NCBI GenBank assembly: GCA_937958785.1
Contig: CALGMY010000011.1
Span: 1-43,367, forward strand
Reading direction: 5' to 3'
Source of the DNA: an uncultured Gammaproteobacteria bacterium
Lineage (GTDB): Bacteria; Pseudomonadota; Gammaproteobacteria; Steroidobacterales; GCA-2729495
Length of the DNA stretch: 43,367 nt
Below are positions 26,586-34,385 of the stretch, piece after piece; the stretch's first letter is position 1, and each line of letters starts with the position of its first letter. The notes beneath the pieces were generated by a model. The model saw nothing but the letters and a program-made list of their open reading frames with translations, made no database searches and was not told the DNA's origin. A program made the translations under genes and the position numbers.

Positions 26586-27254
26586 CTAGGGCAGGACCGC
26601 GAGCAGCTCCACCTCGAAGCTCAGGGCCGACCCCGGCGGGATGTTGTAGGAACCGCCGTCCGCGTAGGCCAGTTCCGGCGGGCAGGCGAGGTCTGCCTTG
26701 CCGCCGACCTTCATGAGGGTAATGGCCTCCTGCCAGCAGGGGATCACCGCGCCCAGCGAGATCTCCAGCGGGGCGCCCCGCTGCCGCGAGCTGTCGAACG
26801 TCCAGCCGTTGCGGAGCCGGCCCGCGTACTCGACCTTCACCGTCGCGCCCGGCGGGGCCTTGGCGCCCTTCCCGGCCACGATCTCCCGGTAGACCAGGCC
26901 GCTCGCCGTGACCCGGGCACCCGGCTCCCGGGCCCTGGCGGCGAGGTAGGCCCTGGCCTGTTCCTTCTCGTAGGCGCCATTCTTCTCGATGCGACCCAGC
27001 AGGTAGTTGGTGAGTTGCGCGTGCTCCTCGGCACTGAAGGGCGGCGAGCGGCCGGCGACCCGGTCGCGGATCCCGCGGAAGACCCACTCGAGTTCCCCGG
27101 GGCTCGTGGCCCCCACGTTGGCAACCTCGTCGCCGAGGCCCGCGCCCCACTGGTAGAGCTTCTTCTCGTCGGGCGTCGTGAACTTCGGCGGCTCTGCCGC
27201 CACGCCGCTCGCTGGCAGCAGCAGCGCTGCCAGCAGGAGTCCTGGAAATCTCAT
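26586..27254 (-). CDS. FKBP-type peptidyl-prolyl cis-trans isomerase, exported
   Basis: 222 aa. A signal peptide (MRFPGLLLAALLLPASGVAA) is followed by a helical N-terminal domain (about 25-115), as in Mip/FkpA/FklB proteins, and a C-terminal FKBP domain (about 118-222). Visible FKBP features are VKVEYAGRLRNGWTFDSS, VIPCWQEAITLMKVGGKADL and the loop ELAYADGG ending in LSFEVELLAVLP. It should speed up proline isomerisation during folding of periplasmic or outer-membrane proteins. A GGGAGA site lies 8 nt upstream of the ATG. It starts 22 bp after the APH-fold kinase stop and may share its transcript. Confidence 0.93.
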   Translation of the reverse strand: MRFPGLLLAALLLPASGVAAEPPKFTTPDEKKLYQWGAGLGDEVANVGATSPGELEWVFRGIRDRVAGRSPPFSAEEHAQLTNYLLGRIEKNGAYEKEQARAYLAARAREPGARVTASGLVYREIVAGKGAKAPPGATVKVEYAGRLRNGWTFDSSRQRGAPLEISLGAVIPCWQEAITLMKVGGKADLACPPELAYADGGSYNIPPGSALSFEVELLAVLP

Positions 27255-27276
27255 CGGATCGTCTCCCTGTTGCCGG

Positions 27277-28320
27277 TCAATTCATGCCGAAGGCCCGCCG
27301 CACCGCCGACTCCGCGTCGCCGCGCAGGTCCCGGAGGACGCGGGCGGCGCCGAGCTGGCTGGCCGCGCGGACCTGGTTGTGGGCACTCCGGCTGGGAAAG
27401 CGTTGCGCATCCCACCCGAAATAGCACTCCCGGAGCGCGTCGGCGCAGAAGCGGGCAGCGAGCTCCACGTAGATGGTCAGGGTCCCGGGCACGATCGCCG
27501 CCACCTCCCCCGGCGTGATCCAGCCCCGCGCAACCGCCGCGTAGCCCTCGACCGCCGCCGTGAACAGGTCCAGCGCGAAGGCGGACCCGGGGTTGTCCTC
27601 CCCTTTCGGGTTGCACCAGGACCGGAAGGCGTCACCGAGTTCCAGGTGCAGTGGCATCCGGCCGAGGGTATCCAGGTCGATCAGGCAGAGGGCACGGCCC
27701 GTGGCCGGGTCGAAGAGCAGGTTGTTGATCTTCGGGTCCCCGTGGACGATGCGCCCGGGCAGCACCGGCAGGGCTGGCAGGGTGTCGGCCAGCGCCAGGA
27801 TGTCGGCCGCCAGTGGCGCGATCGCGGCCAGGTCCCGGTGGTCCGCGTGCTCGACGAGGGCCTGGCGCAGGACACCCAGGTGACGGGCCGTATCGTGGAC
27901 GCCCGGGCGCGGGTTCTGGAACTCGTGGCGGAGGTCGGCCAGGGCCCGGTGGAAGCGGGCGAGGAACCGGCCGGCCTCCCCGGCCTCGGCCGGGCTCGCC
28001 AGGCGCTCGAGGCTCACGCCCGGCACGTGGGTCATGAGGCGCCAGGCGCCGCCCGGGGCGTCGACCCACAACTGGCCGTCGGCGGCCGGCAGGAGCTCCG
28101 GGCTGACGAGGCCCCGGGACCTCAGGTGGGCCGAGACGGCCTGGATGTCCTCGTGGATGGCCCCCGGGAAGATCGGGTTCACCTGCTGCAATACATAACG
28201 GCGGTCCCCCGCCGTGACCAGCCAGGTGCGGTTGATGAGGCCGCTGCCGAGCGGCGCCAGGGTGGCGGTCGCGAGCTTCCACGCGCTGAGGGCGTCGGCG
28301 GGACTTTCAAGGCCTTGCAT
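27277..28320 (-). CDS. Phosphotransferase of the aminoglycoside/choline kinase (APH) superfamily
   Basis: 347 aa from ATG 28320. A GTG start further upstream would overlap the divergent erpA gene. The kinase motif HGDPKINNLLFD (193-204) supplies the catalytic Asp and Asn, and LIDLDTLGR (213-221) holds the metal-binding Asp. The N-terminal part YVLQQVNPIFPG may carry the ATP-binding residues. The sequence resembles the N-acetylhexosamine/homoserine/choline kinase branch rather than antibiotic-modifying enzymes, so a sugar or small alcohol substrate is more likely than an aminoglycoside. It is divergent from erpA and upstream of the FKBP gene. Confidence 0.88.
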   Translation of the reverse strand: MQGLESPADALSAWKLATATLAPLGSGLINRTWLVTAGDRRYVLQQVNPIFPGAIHEDIQAVSAHLRSRGLVSPELLPAADGQLWVDAPGGAWRLMTHVPGVSLERLASPAEAGEAGRFLARFHRALADLRHEFQNPRPGVHDTARHLGVLRQALVEHADHRDLAAIAPLAADILALADTLPALPVLPGRIVHGDPKINNLLFDPATGRALCLIDLDTLGRMPLHLELGDAFRSWCNPKGEDNPGSAFALDLFTAAVEGYAAVARGWITPGEVAAIVPGTLTIYVELAARFCADALRECYFGWDAQRFPSRSAHNQVRAASQLGAARVLRDLRGDAESAVRRAFGMN

Positions 28321-28349
28321 GACCGGGATTCTGCCGTCAGACTTTTTCC

Positions 28350-28703
28350 ATGGATACACCCACCCTCTCCGGCGCCCCGACCCTCAACTTCTCCAGCTCC
28401 GCCGCCGCCAAGGTGGCCGAGCTCATTGCGGAGGAAGGCAACCCGAACCTCAAGCTGCGGGTCTTCGTCTCCGGCGGCGGCTGCTCGGGCTTCCAGTATG
28501 GCTTCACCTTCGACGAGAAGCTCGAGGACGGAGACACGGAGGTCCGCAACGAGGGTGTCACCCTGCTCATCGACCCCATGAGCATCCAGTACCTGGCCGG
28601 CGCCGAGATCGACTACAAGAATGACCTCGAGGGTGCCCGCTTCGTGATCCGCAACCCGAACGCCACCACGACCTGCGGCTGCGGCTCGAGCTTCTCGGTA
28701 TGA
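28350..28703 (+). CDS. erpA: A-type iron-sulfur carrier / insertion protein ErpA
   Basis: 117 aa, the usual length. The three cluster-ligand cysteines are C45 (SGGGCSGFQYG), C109 and C111 (TTTCGCGSSFSV). The order LRVFVSGGGCSGFQYGF and NPNATTTCGCGSSF is typical of ErpA rather than IscA. It accepts a [2Fe-2S] or [4Fe-4S] cluster from the scaffold and hands it to targets, which fits the many Fe-S enzymes here (two Rieske oxygenases). The stop codon overlaps the start of the glutaredoxin fusion gene by 4 bp (ATGA), so the two are translationally coupled. Confidence 0.95.
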   Translation: MDTPTLSGAPTLNFSSSAAAKVAELIAEEGNPNLKLRVFVSGGGCSGFQYGFTFDEKLEDGDTEVRNEGVTLLIDPMSIQYLAGAEIDYKNDLEGARFVIRNPNATTTCGCGSSFSV

Positions 28704-29626
28704 CGATTGACGCCGAGACCCGCGAGGCCATCGACGGCCTGCTGCGCGACAACCGGGTGGTGCTCTTCATGAAGGGCAGCCGGACCCAGCCCCAGTGCGG
28801 ATTCTCCGCCCGCACCGTCACCGCCCTCGACATGCTGCTGCCGGATTACGTGGCCATCGACGTGCTGCGCAATCCGGATATCCGCGAGGCCATCAAGGTC
28901 TACGGCAACTGGCCCACCATCCCCCAGCTGTACGTGGATGGCGAACTCATCGGCGGCAGCGACATCATCACCGAGATGTTCGACTCGGGCGAGCTGGGCG
29001 GCGTGCTCGGCGTGGCAGAACCCACCGGCCAGCCGCCCCGGATCACCCTCGAGCCGGCCGCCGCCACCATCATGGCCGATGCCCTGAAGGACCGGCCGGG
29101 GGATGCCATCCACCTGCGCATCAACGCGGGCTTCGAGCACTCGCTGTCGCTGGCCCCCCCGCGCCCGGGCAGCCTCGAGGTGGCCGCTGGCCCCGTGACG
29201 CTGCAGATGGACCGCTGGACCGCCGCCCGGGCCGAGGGCCTCGTCATCCGGGTCCGGGAAAGCCTGCAGGGCCAGGGCTTCGGCTTCGAGAACCCGAACG
29301 CCCCGCCGCCCGTGCGCCAGATGTCGGTACAGGAGCTCCGTGCCGCCCTGGACCGGGGCGACACCCTGTGGCTGTTCGATGTGCGGGGCGATGACGAGCG
29401 GGCCATCGCCGCGCTCGGCGCCGCCCGCCCCTGGGACGAGGGCGCCCTCCAGCTGATCGACGGGCTGCCCGCCGACGCGCCCCTGGTCTTTCACTGCCAC
29501 CGGGGCGGCCGCAGCCAGGCCGTGGCCGAGCGCTACCGGCGCAAGGGCTATACCAACGTCAGCAACCTGGCCGGCGGCATCGACGCCTGGTCCCGGGAAA
29601 TCGACGGCTCCGTTCCCACCTACTAG
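28700..29626 (+). CDS. Monothiol glutaredoxin (Grx4-like) fused to an A-type-carrier-like domain and a rhodanese domain
   Basis: 308 aa with three parts. Residues about 1-108: monothiol glutaredoxin with active site C33-GFS (TQPQCGFSARTV) and the glutathione-binding WPTIPQLYVDGELIGGSDII. About 112-205: a domain resembling A-type carriers (ITLEPAAATIMADAL, NPNAPPPV) but lacking the three ligand cysteines, so it probably does not hold a cluster itself. About 208-308: rhodanese with active-site C266 (CHRGGRS). It likely shuttles Fe-S clusters and sulfur together with ErpA, its 4-bp overlapping partner. Fused Grx proteins of this length are known in xanthomonad-like gammaproteobacteria. There is no signal peptide, so it is cytoplasmic. 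Confidence 0.9.
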   Translation: MTIDAETREAIDGLLRDNRVVLFMKGSRTQPQCGFSARTVTALDMLLPDYVAIDVLRNPDIREAIKVYGNWPTIPQLYVDGELIGGSDIITEMFDSGELGGVLGVAEPTGQPPRITLEPAAATIMADALKDRPGDAIHLRINAGFEHSLSLAPPRPGSLEVAAGPVTLQMDRWTAARAEGLVIRVRESLQGQGFGFENPNAPPPVRQMSVQELRAALDRGDTLWLFDVRGDDERAIAALGAARPWDEGALQLIDGLPADAPLVFHCHRGGRSQAVAERYRRKGYTNVSNLAGGIDAWSREIDGSVPTY

Positions 29627-29648
29627 CGGCCGGCCCGGGCCGCGCTAG
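29623..29648. terminator. Palindromic hairpin holding both stop codons of convergent genes
   Basis: CTAGCG at 29623-29628 mirrors CGCTAG at 29643-29648, with an inner GGCCCGGGCC palindrome. The TAG stops of both genes (29624-29626 plus and 29645-29647 minus) lie in the arms. It could act as a bidirectional terminator-like hairpin, but no T-run follows on either strand. Confidence 0.35.
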
Positions 29649-31960
29649 TCCGCCAGGTCGTCGAGCACCACCACCGATGGCGGCTTGCCGTCGTCGTCCT
29701 CATCGAGCCGGACGGCGTCCACCAGCATGATGGTCTGGGCACTGCCTGCCGCGGCGTTGACCACCTGCGGCGCGGCGAGCGGCGTCTTCTGGTCGGCCGC
29801 GGTGAAGGTCACGGTGTAGCTGGCCGGCAGGAACCCGCCGTGGCCCACGAGGCTGCCGGGCACCAGGTTCGCGAGGGTGGGCTCGGAATCCTCCACGGTC
29901 TCGCCATCCTTCAGGATGTAGACGTCGATGGTGCCGCTGCCCACGGCGGCGTCGAAGATCCGCAGCTTGCCCTCGGTATAGACGGGACGCGTCTGGTCGT
30001 TCGCGACGATGGCGGTGAGCCCGGCCACCAGCCCCGCGAGGAACACGGTGCGCCGCTCGCCGGTGCCCACGGTGGCGGTCGCGCCGAACAGGGGCGTGGT
30101 GGGATCCGGTGCGGCGGTCTTCTCGCCGCGCAGGCCGTAGGTATCGGGTTGCACGAGCCGGTAGGGCGTGAAGGCCAGGTACTCGAGGCCCCGGGTGGTG
30201 TCGGCAGGGGACAGCACGGTGCGGGCACCGGTGGCGAGGTCCACCGCCAGTAGTGCCGCGAGCCGTGCGTCGATCACGAGGGCGGTCGTGCCGGCCGCCG
30301 CCCGGGCCAGGCCCGCCGGGCCGCTGAAGGCGTTGTCCGTGGCCGGCACGGTGGGCCCCGACAGGATGGTGCGGGCACCGGTCCCCAGGTTCACCGCCAC
30401 CAGTGCCCGCAGGCGGTTGTCGACCACCAGGGCCCGGCCGTTGGGAGTGTCCAGGGTGATCGCGACAGGGTTGCCGAACGGGTTCACCGTGTCCGGCTGG
30501 CTCGCACCCGAGAGGATGGTGCGGGCGCCGGTGGCGAGGTCCACGGCAAGGATCGCGTCCAGCCCGTTGTCGGCCACCAGGGCCCGGCCGTTGGCCAGGT
30601 CGAGCGCGATGCCCACGGGCGCCACGAAGGCGTTGGTCGCGTCGGGCGTGCTGGCGTCAGACACGATGGTGCGGGCCCCGGTCGCGAGGCTGACGGCCAC
30701 GACCCGGTCGGTGAAGTTGTCGACCAGCAGCGCGCGGCCGTTGGCGTCGTCCACGGCAATGCCGACCGGGTAGCCGAGGGGATTCGCGGTGTCGGGTGTG
30801 CGGCTGTCGGAAAGCACGCTGCGCGCACCGGTGGCGAGGTCAACGGCGATGACCGCGCCGAGGCCCGCGTCCGCGACCAGCGCGCGGTTGCCGGCGGTGT
30901 CGAGGGCGATCGCCACCGGGTCGGTGAAGGGCGTGGCGCCCGACGGGGTGGTCGGGTCGGAGAGCACGGTACGGGTGCCGGTCGCCAGGTCCACGGCGAG
31001 GACCGCCCGGCGCTGGCTGTCCACCACCAGGGCCCGGCCGTTGTCCTCGTCCAGCACGATGCCTACCGGATTGGCGGGGTTGCTGAAGAGCGTCTCGGGG
31101 AAGCTGCGGGTGGCGGGTAGCCCGATGACGTCGATGACGCCCGCGTTGGGGGAGGCGTGGACGGTGCGGACCTCGGCCCGGGTGTCCCGGTCGAGGATCT
31201 CCGCCGAGCTGAACGTACTGTCGATCACCAGCGAGACCGGCGACCCGCTGGTCGTGGTGTCGGCGACGACGGTCACGAGGCCGTCGAAGCGGGAAATGAG
31301 GGAGAGCGGCGCCGACGTGAACAGGACCGTGGCCGGATCGCCGGCGGGCGTGATGCGCACGACGTAGAACCCGGCCGGGAACAGCTGGCGGGCCGCCGGC
31401 TGCTGGCCGTAGGTGGCGGTCACGACCGGGGTGCCGTCCGCGACGTCGGGCAGGGGCGCCGGGGCATCGGGCAACTCGGTGAGGTAGACATCGACCGGCG
31501 GCACGTCCGGCGCGACGTGCACGAACTGCAGCCGCGCGGTATCGGCCGGGATGGCCTCGAAGTCGTTGACGATCAGCAGCGAGCCCAGCGGGTTGGTGGA
31601 GCCCGGCGCCCCCTCGCCGATGGCGAGCAGGGTGTACTCCCGGCCGGCCTCGAGCGGCACCGTGAACTCGGCCACCACCTCGTCGGCGCCGTCCGGCGCG
31701 TCGGTGGGCACGACGCCCTGGAAGGCGAAGGCGTAGTCCCGGGGCGTGACGTAGGTGAGCCGGGTGCTGCCCTTGTAGGGCAAGGCGGACCGGAAGGCGA
31801 TGCCATCGATGAGCACGTTCACCGCCGGGGCATCGGGGGCCGCGTGGATGATGCGGAACGCGAGCTCGTTGTCGACCTCGCCCCCGCCGCCGCAACTCCC
31901 AACGACCAGGGCCGCCATGCACGTGGCGGCGACCCGGAGACGGCGGAAGGACAGGATCAT
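29645..31960 (-). CDS. Lipoprotein with DUF4397-like domains and a six-unit propeller
   Basis: 771 aa. The start at 31960 has GGGGAGA about 6 nt upstream. Lipobox VGSC followed by GGGG marks a lipoprotein. Residues about 30-250 hold two DUF4397-like halves (RIIHAAPDAPAVNVLIDG; LQFVHVAPDVPPVDVYLTE). Then come six 50-residue units of the type PVGIALDxANGRALVxD...AVDLATGARTxLS, expected to make a six-bladed propeller. A third DUF4397-like segment near the C-terminus (KLRIFDAAVGSGTIDVYI) closes the protein. It is probably an outer-membrane or cell-surface protein binding a ligand or matrix component; no catalytic residues are evident. It is co-directional with the L,D-transpeptidase gene, 61 bp upstream, and convergent with the glutaredoxin fusion. 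Confidence 0.82.
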   Translation of the reverse strand: MILSFRRLRVAATCMAALVVGSCGGGGEVDNELAFRIIHAAPDAPAVNVLIDGIAFRSALPYKGSTRLTYVTPRDYAFAFQGVVPTDAPDGADEVVAEFTVPLEAGREYTLLAIGEGAPGSTNPLGSLLIVNDFEAIPADTARLQFVHVAPDVPPVDVYLTELPDAPAPLPDVADGTPVVTATYGQQPAARQLFPAGFYVVRITPAGDPATVLFTSAPLSLISRFDGLVTVVADTTTSGSPVSLVIDSTFSSAEILDRDTRAEVRTVHASPNAGVIDVIGLPATRSFPETLFSNPANPVGIVLDEDNGRALVVDSQRRAVLAVDLATGTRTVLSDPTTPSGATPFTDPVAIALDTAGNRALVADAGLGAVIAVDLATGARSVLSDSRTPDTANPLGYPVGIAVDDANGRALLVDNFTDRVVAVSLATGARTIVSDASTPDATNAFVAPVGIALDLANGRALVADNGLDAILAVDLATGARTILSGASQPDTVNPFGNPVAITLDTPNGRALVVDNRLRALVAVNLGTGARTILSGPTVPATDNAFSGPAGLARAAAGTTALVIDARLAALLAVDLATGARTVLSPADTTRGLEYLAFTPYRLVQPDTYGLRGEKTAAPDPTTPLFGATATVGTGERRTVFLAGLVAGLTAIVANDQTRPVYTEGKLRIFDAAVGSGTIDVYILKDGETVEDSEPTLANLVPGSLVGHGGFLPASYTVTFTAADQKTPLAAPQVVNAAAGSAQTIMLVDAVRLDEDDDGKPPSVVVLDDLAD
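30175..31072 (-). repeat. Six tandem 150-bp coding repeats
   Basis: The coding sequence repeats every 150 bp, most clearly at the phrase GGTGGCGAGGTCCAC or its variants seen on the plus strand near 30230, 30530 and 30830. Each unit encodes one 50-residue propeller blade. Units 2-5 are close; unit 1 is looser and unit 6 is the most diverged. Confidence 0.8.
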
Positions 31961-32021
31961 GGCATCTCCCCTGGAGACTGGCGGCGGACCGGCGGGCGGG
32001 CAGTGTACCCGTGGGGGGGGA

Positions 32022-33646
32022 TTATAGCGGCGGGAAATCGATGACCACGTCACCGGCCAGCGCCTGCAGCAGGGGCGGGTCGCGCCGGTAGCGGTCCGGC
32101 AGGAACCGCACCCGGCCGTCCTGGTCCAGCTCCGCGGTCCAGTAGAGGATCAGCACGGGCCAGGGCTTCGGGAGCTGCACCCGGCGGGTCTCGCCCGTGT
32201 CAATCGCCGCCTCCAGGGTGCCGCGGTTCCAGCGCGCGGGATCGGCCAGCACGATCTCGGCGAGGGACAGCGGGTCCTCGACGCGGATGCAACCCGAGCT
32301 GAAGTTGCGCTCGTCCTGCTCGAACAGGGCCCTGGCGGGCGTGTCGTGCAGGAAGATGGCGTGGGGGTTGGGGAACATGAACTTGATGCGACCAAGCGCG
32401 TTTCTCGGCCCCGGGTCCTGGCGGAAGGTGTAGGGCGGCCGCCTGCCAACGGCCTGCCAGTTCACCGTGCCCGGATCCACGACGCGGCCGCGCCGGTCGA
32501 TCACGCTGATGGACTGGGTGCGGAGGTAACCGGGATCCCGGCGGACCCGGGGCAGCAGGTCCTCCGCGAGAATCGTGGGCGGCACGGTCCAGGTCGGGTT
32601 CAGGTCCAGGTAGGTCATGGACCCCTTGAACACGGGCGTCTCGCGGGCGAGGGTGCCGACGACGGCCCGGCGGCGCCAGAAGGGTGAACCGTTGCGGGCC
32701 GCGAACACCTCGTAGCCGGCGACGTTGACCACGATGACCTCGCCCGCCGTGTCCTCGAGCACCCAGCGCGCCCGTTCCAGCGAGAGGCGCAGCTGGTCGA
32801 TGCGCGCCTCGACAGGCACGTTCAGAGCCTCCAGCGTGCGCCGGCCGACCACGCCATCCGGCGTGAGGTTGTGGCGGGACTGGAAGCGGCGGACACCCTC
32901 CACGAGCCCGCGGGCAGGTCGCCGCTCGCGGCGAGCCGGCCCCGGAGTGCCGGCAGGCGCGGGTCCTCATCGCCCTCCCGGAGCACGGGTCCCGGCGGCA
33001 GCGGCTGCCAGCCCCCGGCGGCGGCGATGGCCCGGTAGTCGGCCAGCCGGTCCTGGAGCGTCCGGTAGAGGGGCGCCCGCTCCAGCCACTGGCCGAGGAA
33101 CGCCGAGAGGGACGGCGCCGCCACGGCGGCCGTCAGGGTCTTCAGGGGGTCCTGGCCCGGGCGGAACTGGCGCGTGAAGTTCCAGGTGGGCTCCATGCGG
33201 GCGGGATTCACCTTGCCGAAGCGCTGGTGGTAGCCGAAGCGGATCAGGCTCTCGGTCAGCAGCAGGTCCAGGCTTGCCGCGAGGGCCGGGTCGCTGCCCG
33301 CGGCCACCCGGGCCCGGAGCAACTTCAGGGGCTCCAGGTAGTAGTCCGTGCTGTCGAGGCCGTGGCTCTCCGCCGTGGCGAGGAGCGCCAGCAACTCATC
33401 GACCCGCGCCCCGCGGGTCCAGACGGGGGCATGGTCCCGGGCTGCGTAGAACGCGGGCAGCAGGTCCCCGGACGCGAGCGCGAGCCCCTGCACGTACAGG
33501 CCGCCGCTCTCGCGGAGCTGGCCCGCCTGGACGGCGATTTCGGCCGCCACCGCGCGCGGGTCCGGGGCCGCGCGGGCCGGTCCCGGGGCAAGGGCCAGCA
33601 GGGTGACGGCCAGGCGCAGGGCCTTGATGCAGTGCTTCGTTGCCAT
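32022..33646 (-). pseudogene. L,D-transpeptidase (YcbB/LdtD-like) interrupted by one frameshift
   Basis: The N-terminal part (33646 to about 32910) starts with a signal peptide (ALRLAVTLLALAPGPARA) and the scaffold domain (YYLEPLKLLRAR, TESLIRFGYHQRFGKVNP). The rest (about 32907 to 32022) is in another frame: the peptidoglycan-binding helices (VRRFQSRHNLTPDGVVGRRT), then the YkuD catalytic domain with IFLHDTPARALFEQDERNF and SSGCIRVEDP, where Cys is the nucleophile. The enzyme makes 3-3 cross-links in peptidoglycan. Adding one G in the run complementary to 32907-32909 restores a single 541-aa frame, giving ...LPAGLVEGVRRF. Both halves are otherwise intact and well conserved, so a sequencing or assembly error is as likely as a real mutation. 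It is divergent from the DUF882 gene. Confidence 0.85.
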
Positions 33647-33738
33647 ATTCCCGTGAAAGGTGTGTCGGGGTTCCGGAAATCGCCCTCGGGTCGCCCGCAA
33701 GGGTTGCCCGGGCCGCCGGGGTTGGTGACAATCCGCCC

Positions 33739-34272
33739 ATGCACCCCCGGCGATACTTCCTGCGGACGGCCGTCCTGCTCGCCCCACTGGCCCTCGCGCC
33801 GGGGTTGGCCCGGGCGATGGTCCCGGAGAGCGGTGCGCGAAGGCTGGCGTTTTACCACACGCACACCAGCGAGACACTCGACGTGGTGTACCGGGAGCAC
33901 GGGGAGTACCTGCCCGACGCGCTCGCCGAGGTCCACCAGCTGTTCCGGGACTTTCGCACCGGCGAGGTCCACGCCATCGACCCGTCACTGCTCGACCTCC
34001 TGCACGATGTGCGGCAGGCTGTCGGTGGCGAGGGCCGCTTCGAGATCATCTCCGCCTTCCGCTCCCCGGCCACCAACCGCATGCTCGCCAGCCGGGGCGG
34101 CGTGGCCGACCGCAGCCTGCACCTCAAGGGCCAGGCCATCGACGTCCGGCTGCCAGGCGTGCGCACCGCCGACCTGCACCGGGCGGCCCTCCTGCGGGCC
34201 GGGGGCGGCGTGGGTTACTACCCGGATTCGGACTTCGTGCACCTCGACACCGGCCGCGTCCGCCGCTGGTAG
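33739..34272 (+). CDS. DUF882 / YcbK-like (MepK-type) zinc peptidase
   Basis: 177 aa. The start at 33739 gives a leader with RRYFLRTAVLLAPLALAPG, which is Tat- or Sec-type. The M15-like domain has ISAFRSPATNRML, the metal-site segment SLHLKGQAIDVRLPG (His and Asp ligands) and the C-terminal VHLDTGRVRRW (His ligand). In E. coli the homologue MepK (YcbK) is a murein hydrolase encoded beside LdtD (YcbB) and cleaves 3-3 cross-links. Here the same two families are neighbours but divergent, 92 bp apart. The ribosome site is poor. It should cleave peptidoglycan in the periplasm, opposing the transpeptidase. Confidence 0.9.
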   Translation: MHPRRYFLRTAVLLAPLALAPGLARAMVPESGARRLAFYHTHTSETLDVVYREHGEYLPDALAEVHQLFRDFRTGEVHAIDPSLLDLLHDVRQAVGGEGRFEIISAFRSPATNRMLASRGGVADRSLHLKGQAIDVRLPGVRTADLHRAALLRAGGGVGYYPDSDFVHLDTGRVRRW

Positions 34273-34385
34273 CCCCCGCCGACTGAACTGTGACCCCGGT
34301 CGCCCGGCCCGGCTCAAGCCGGCTGCTCGACGGGACGACATCCCGGAGTGTCTCCAGCGACAGGCTGGCTGACGAGGGGTCCTGC

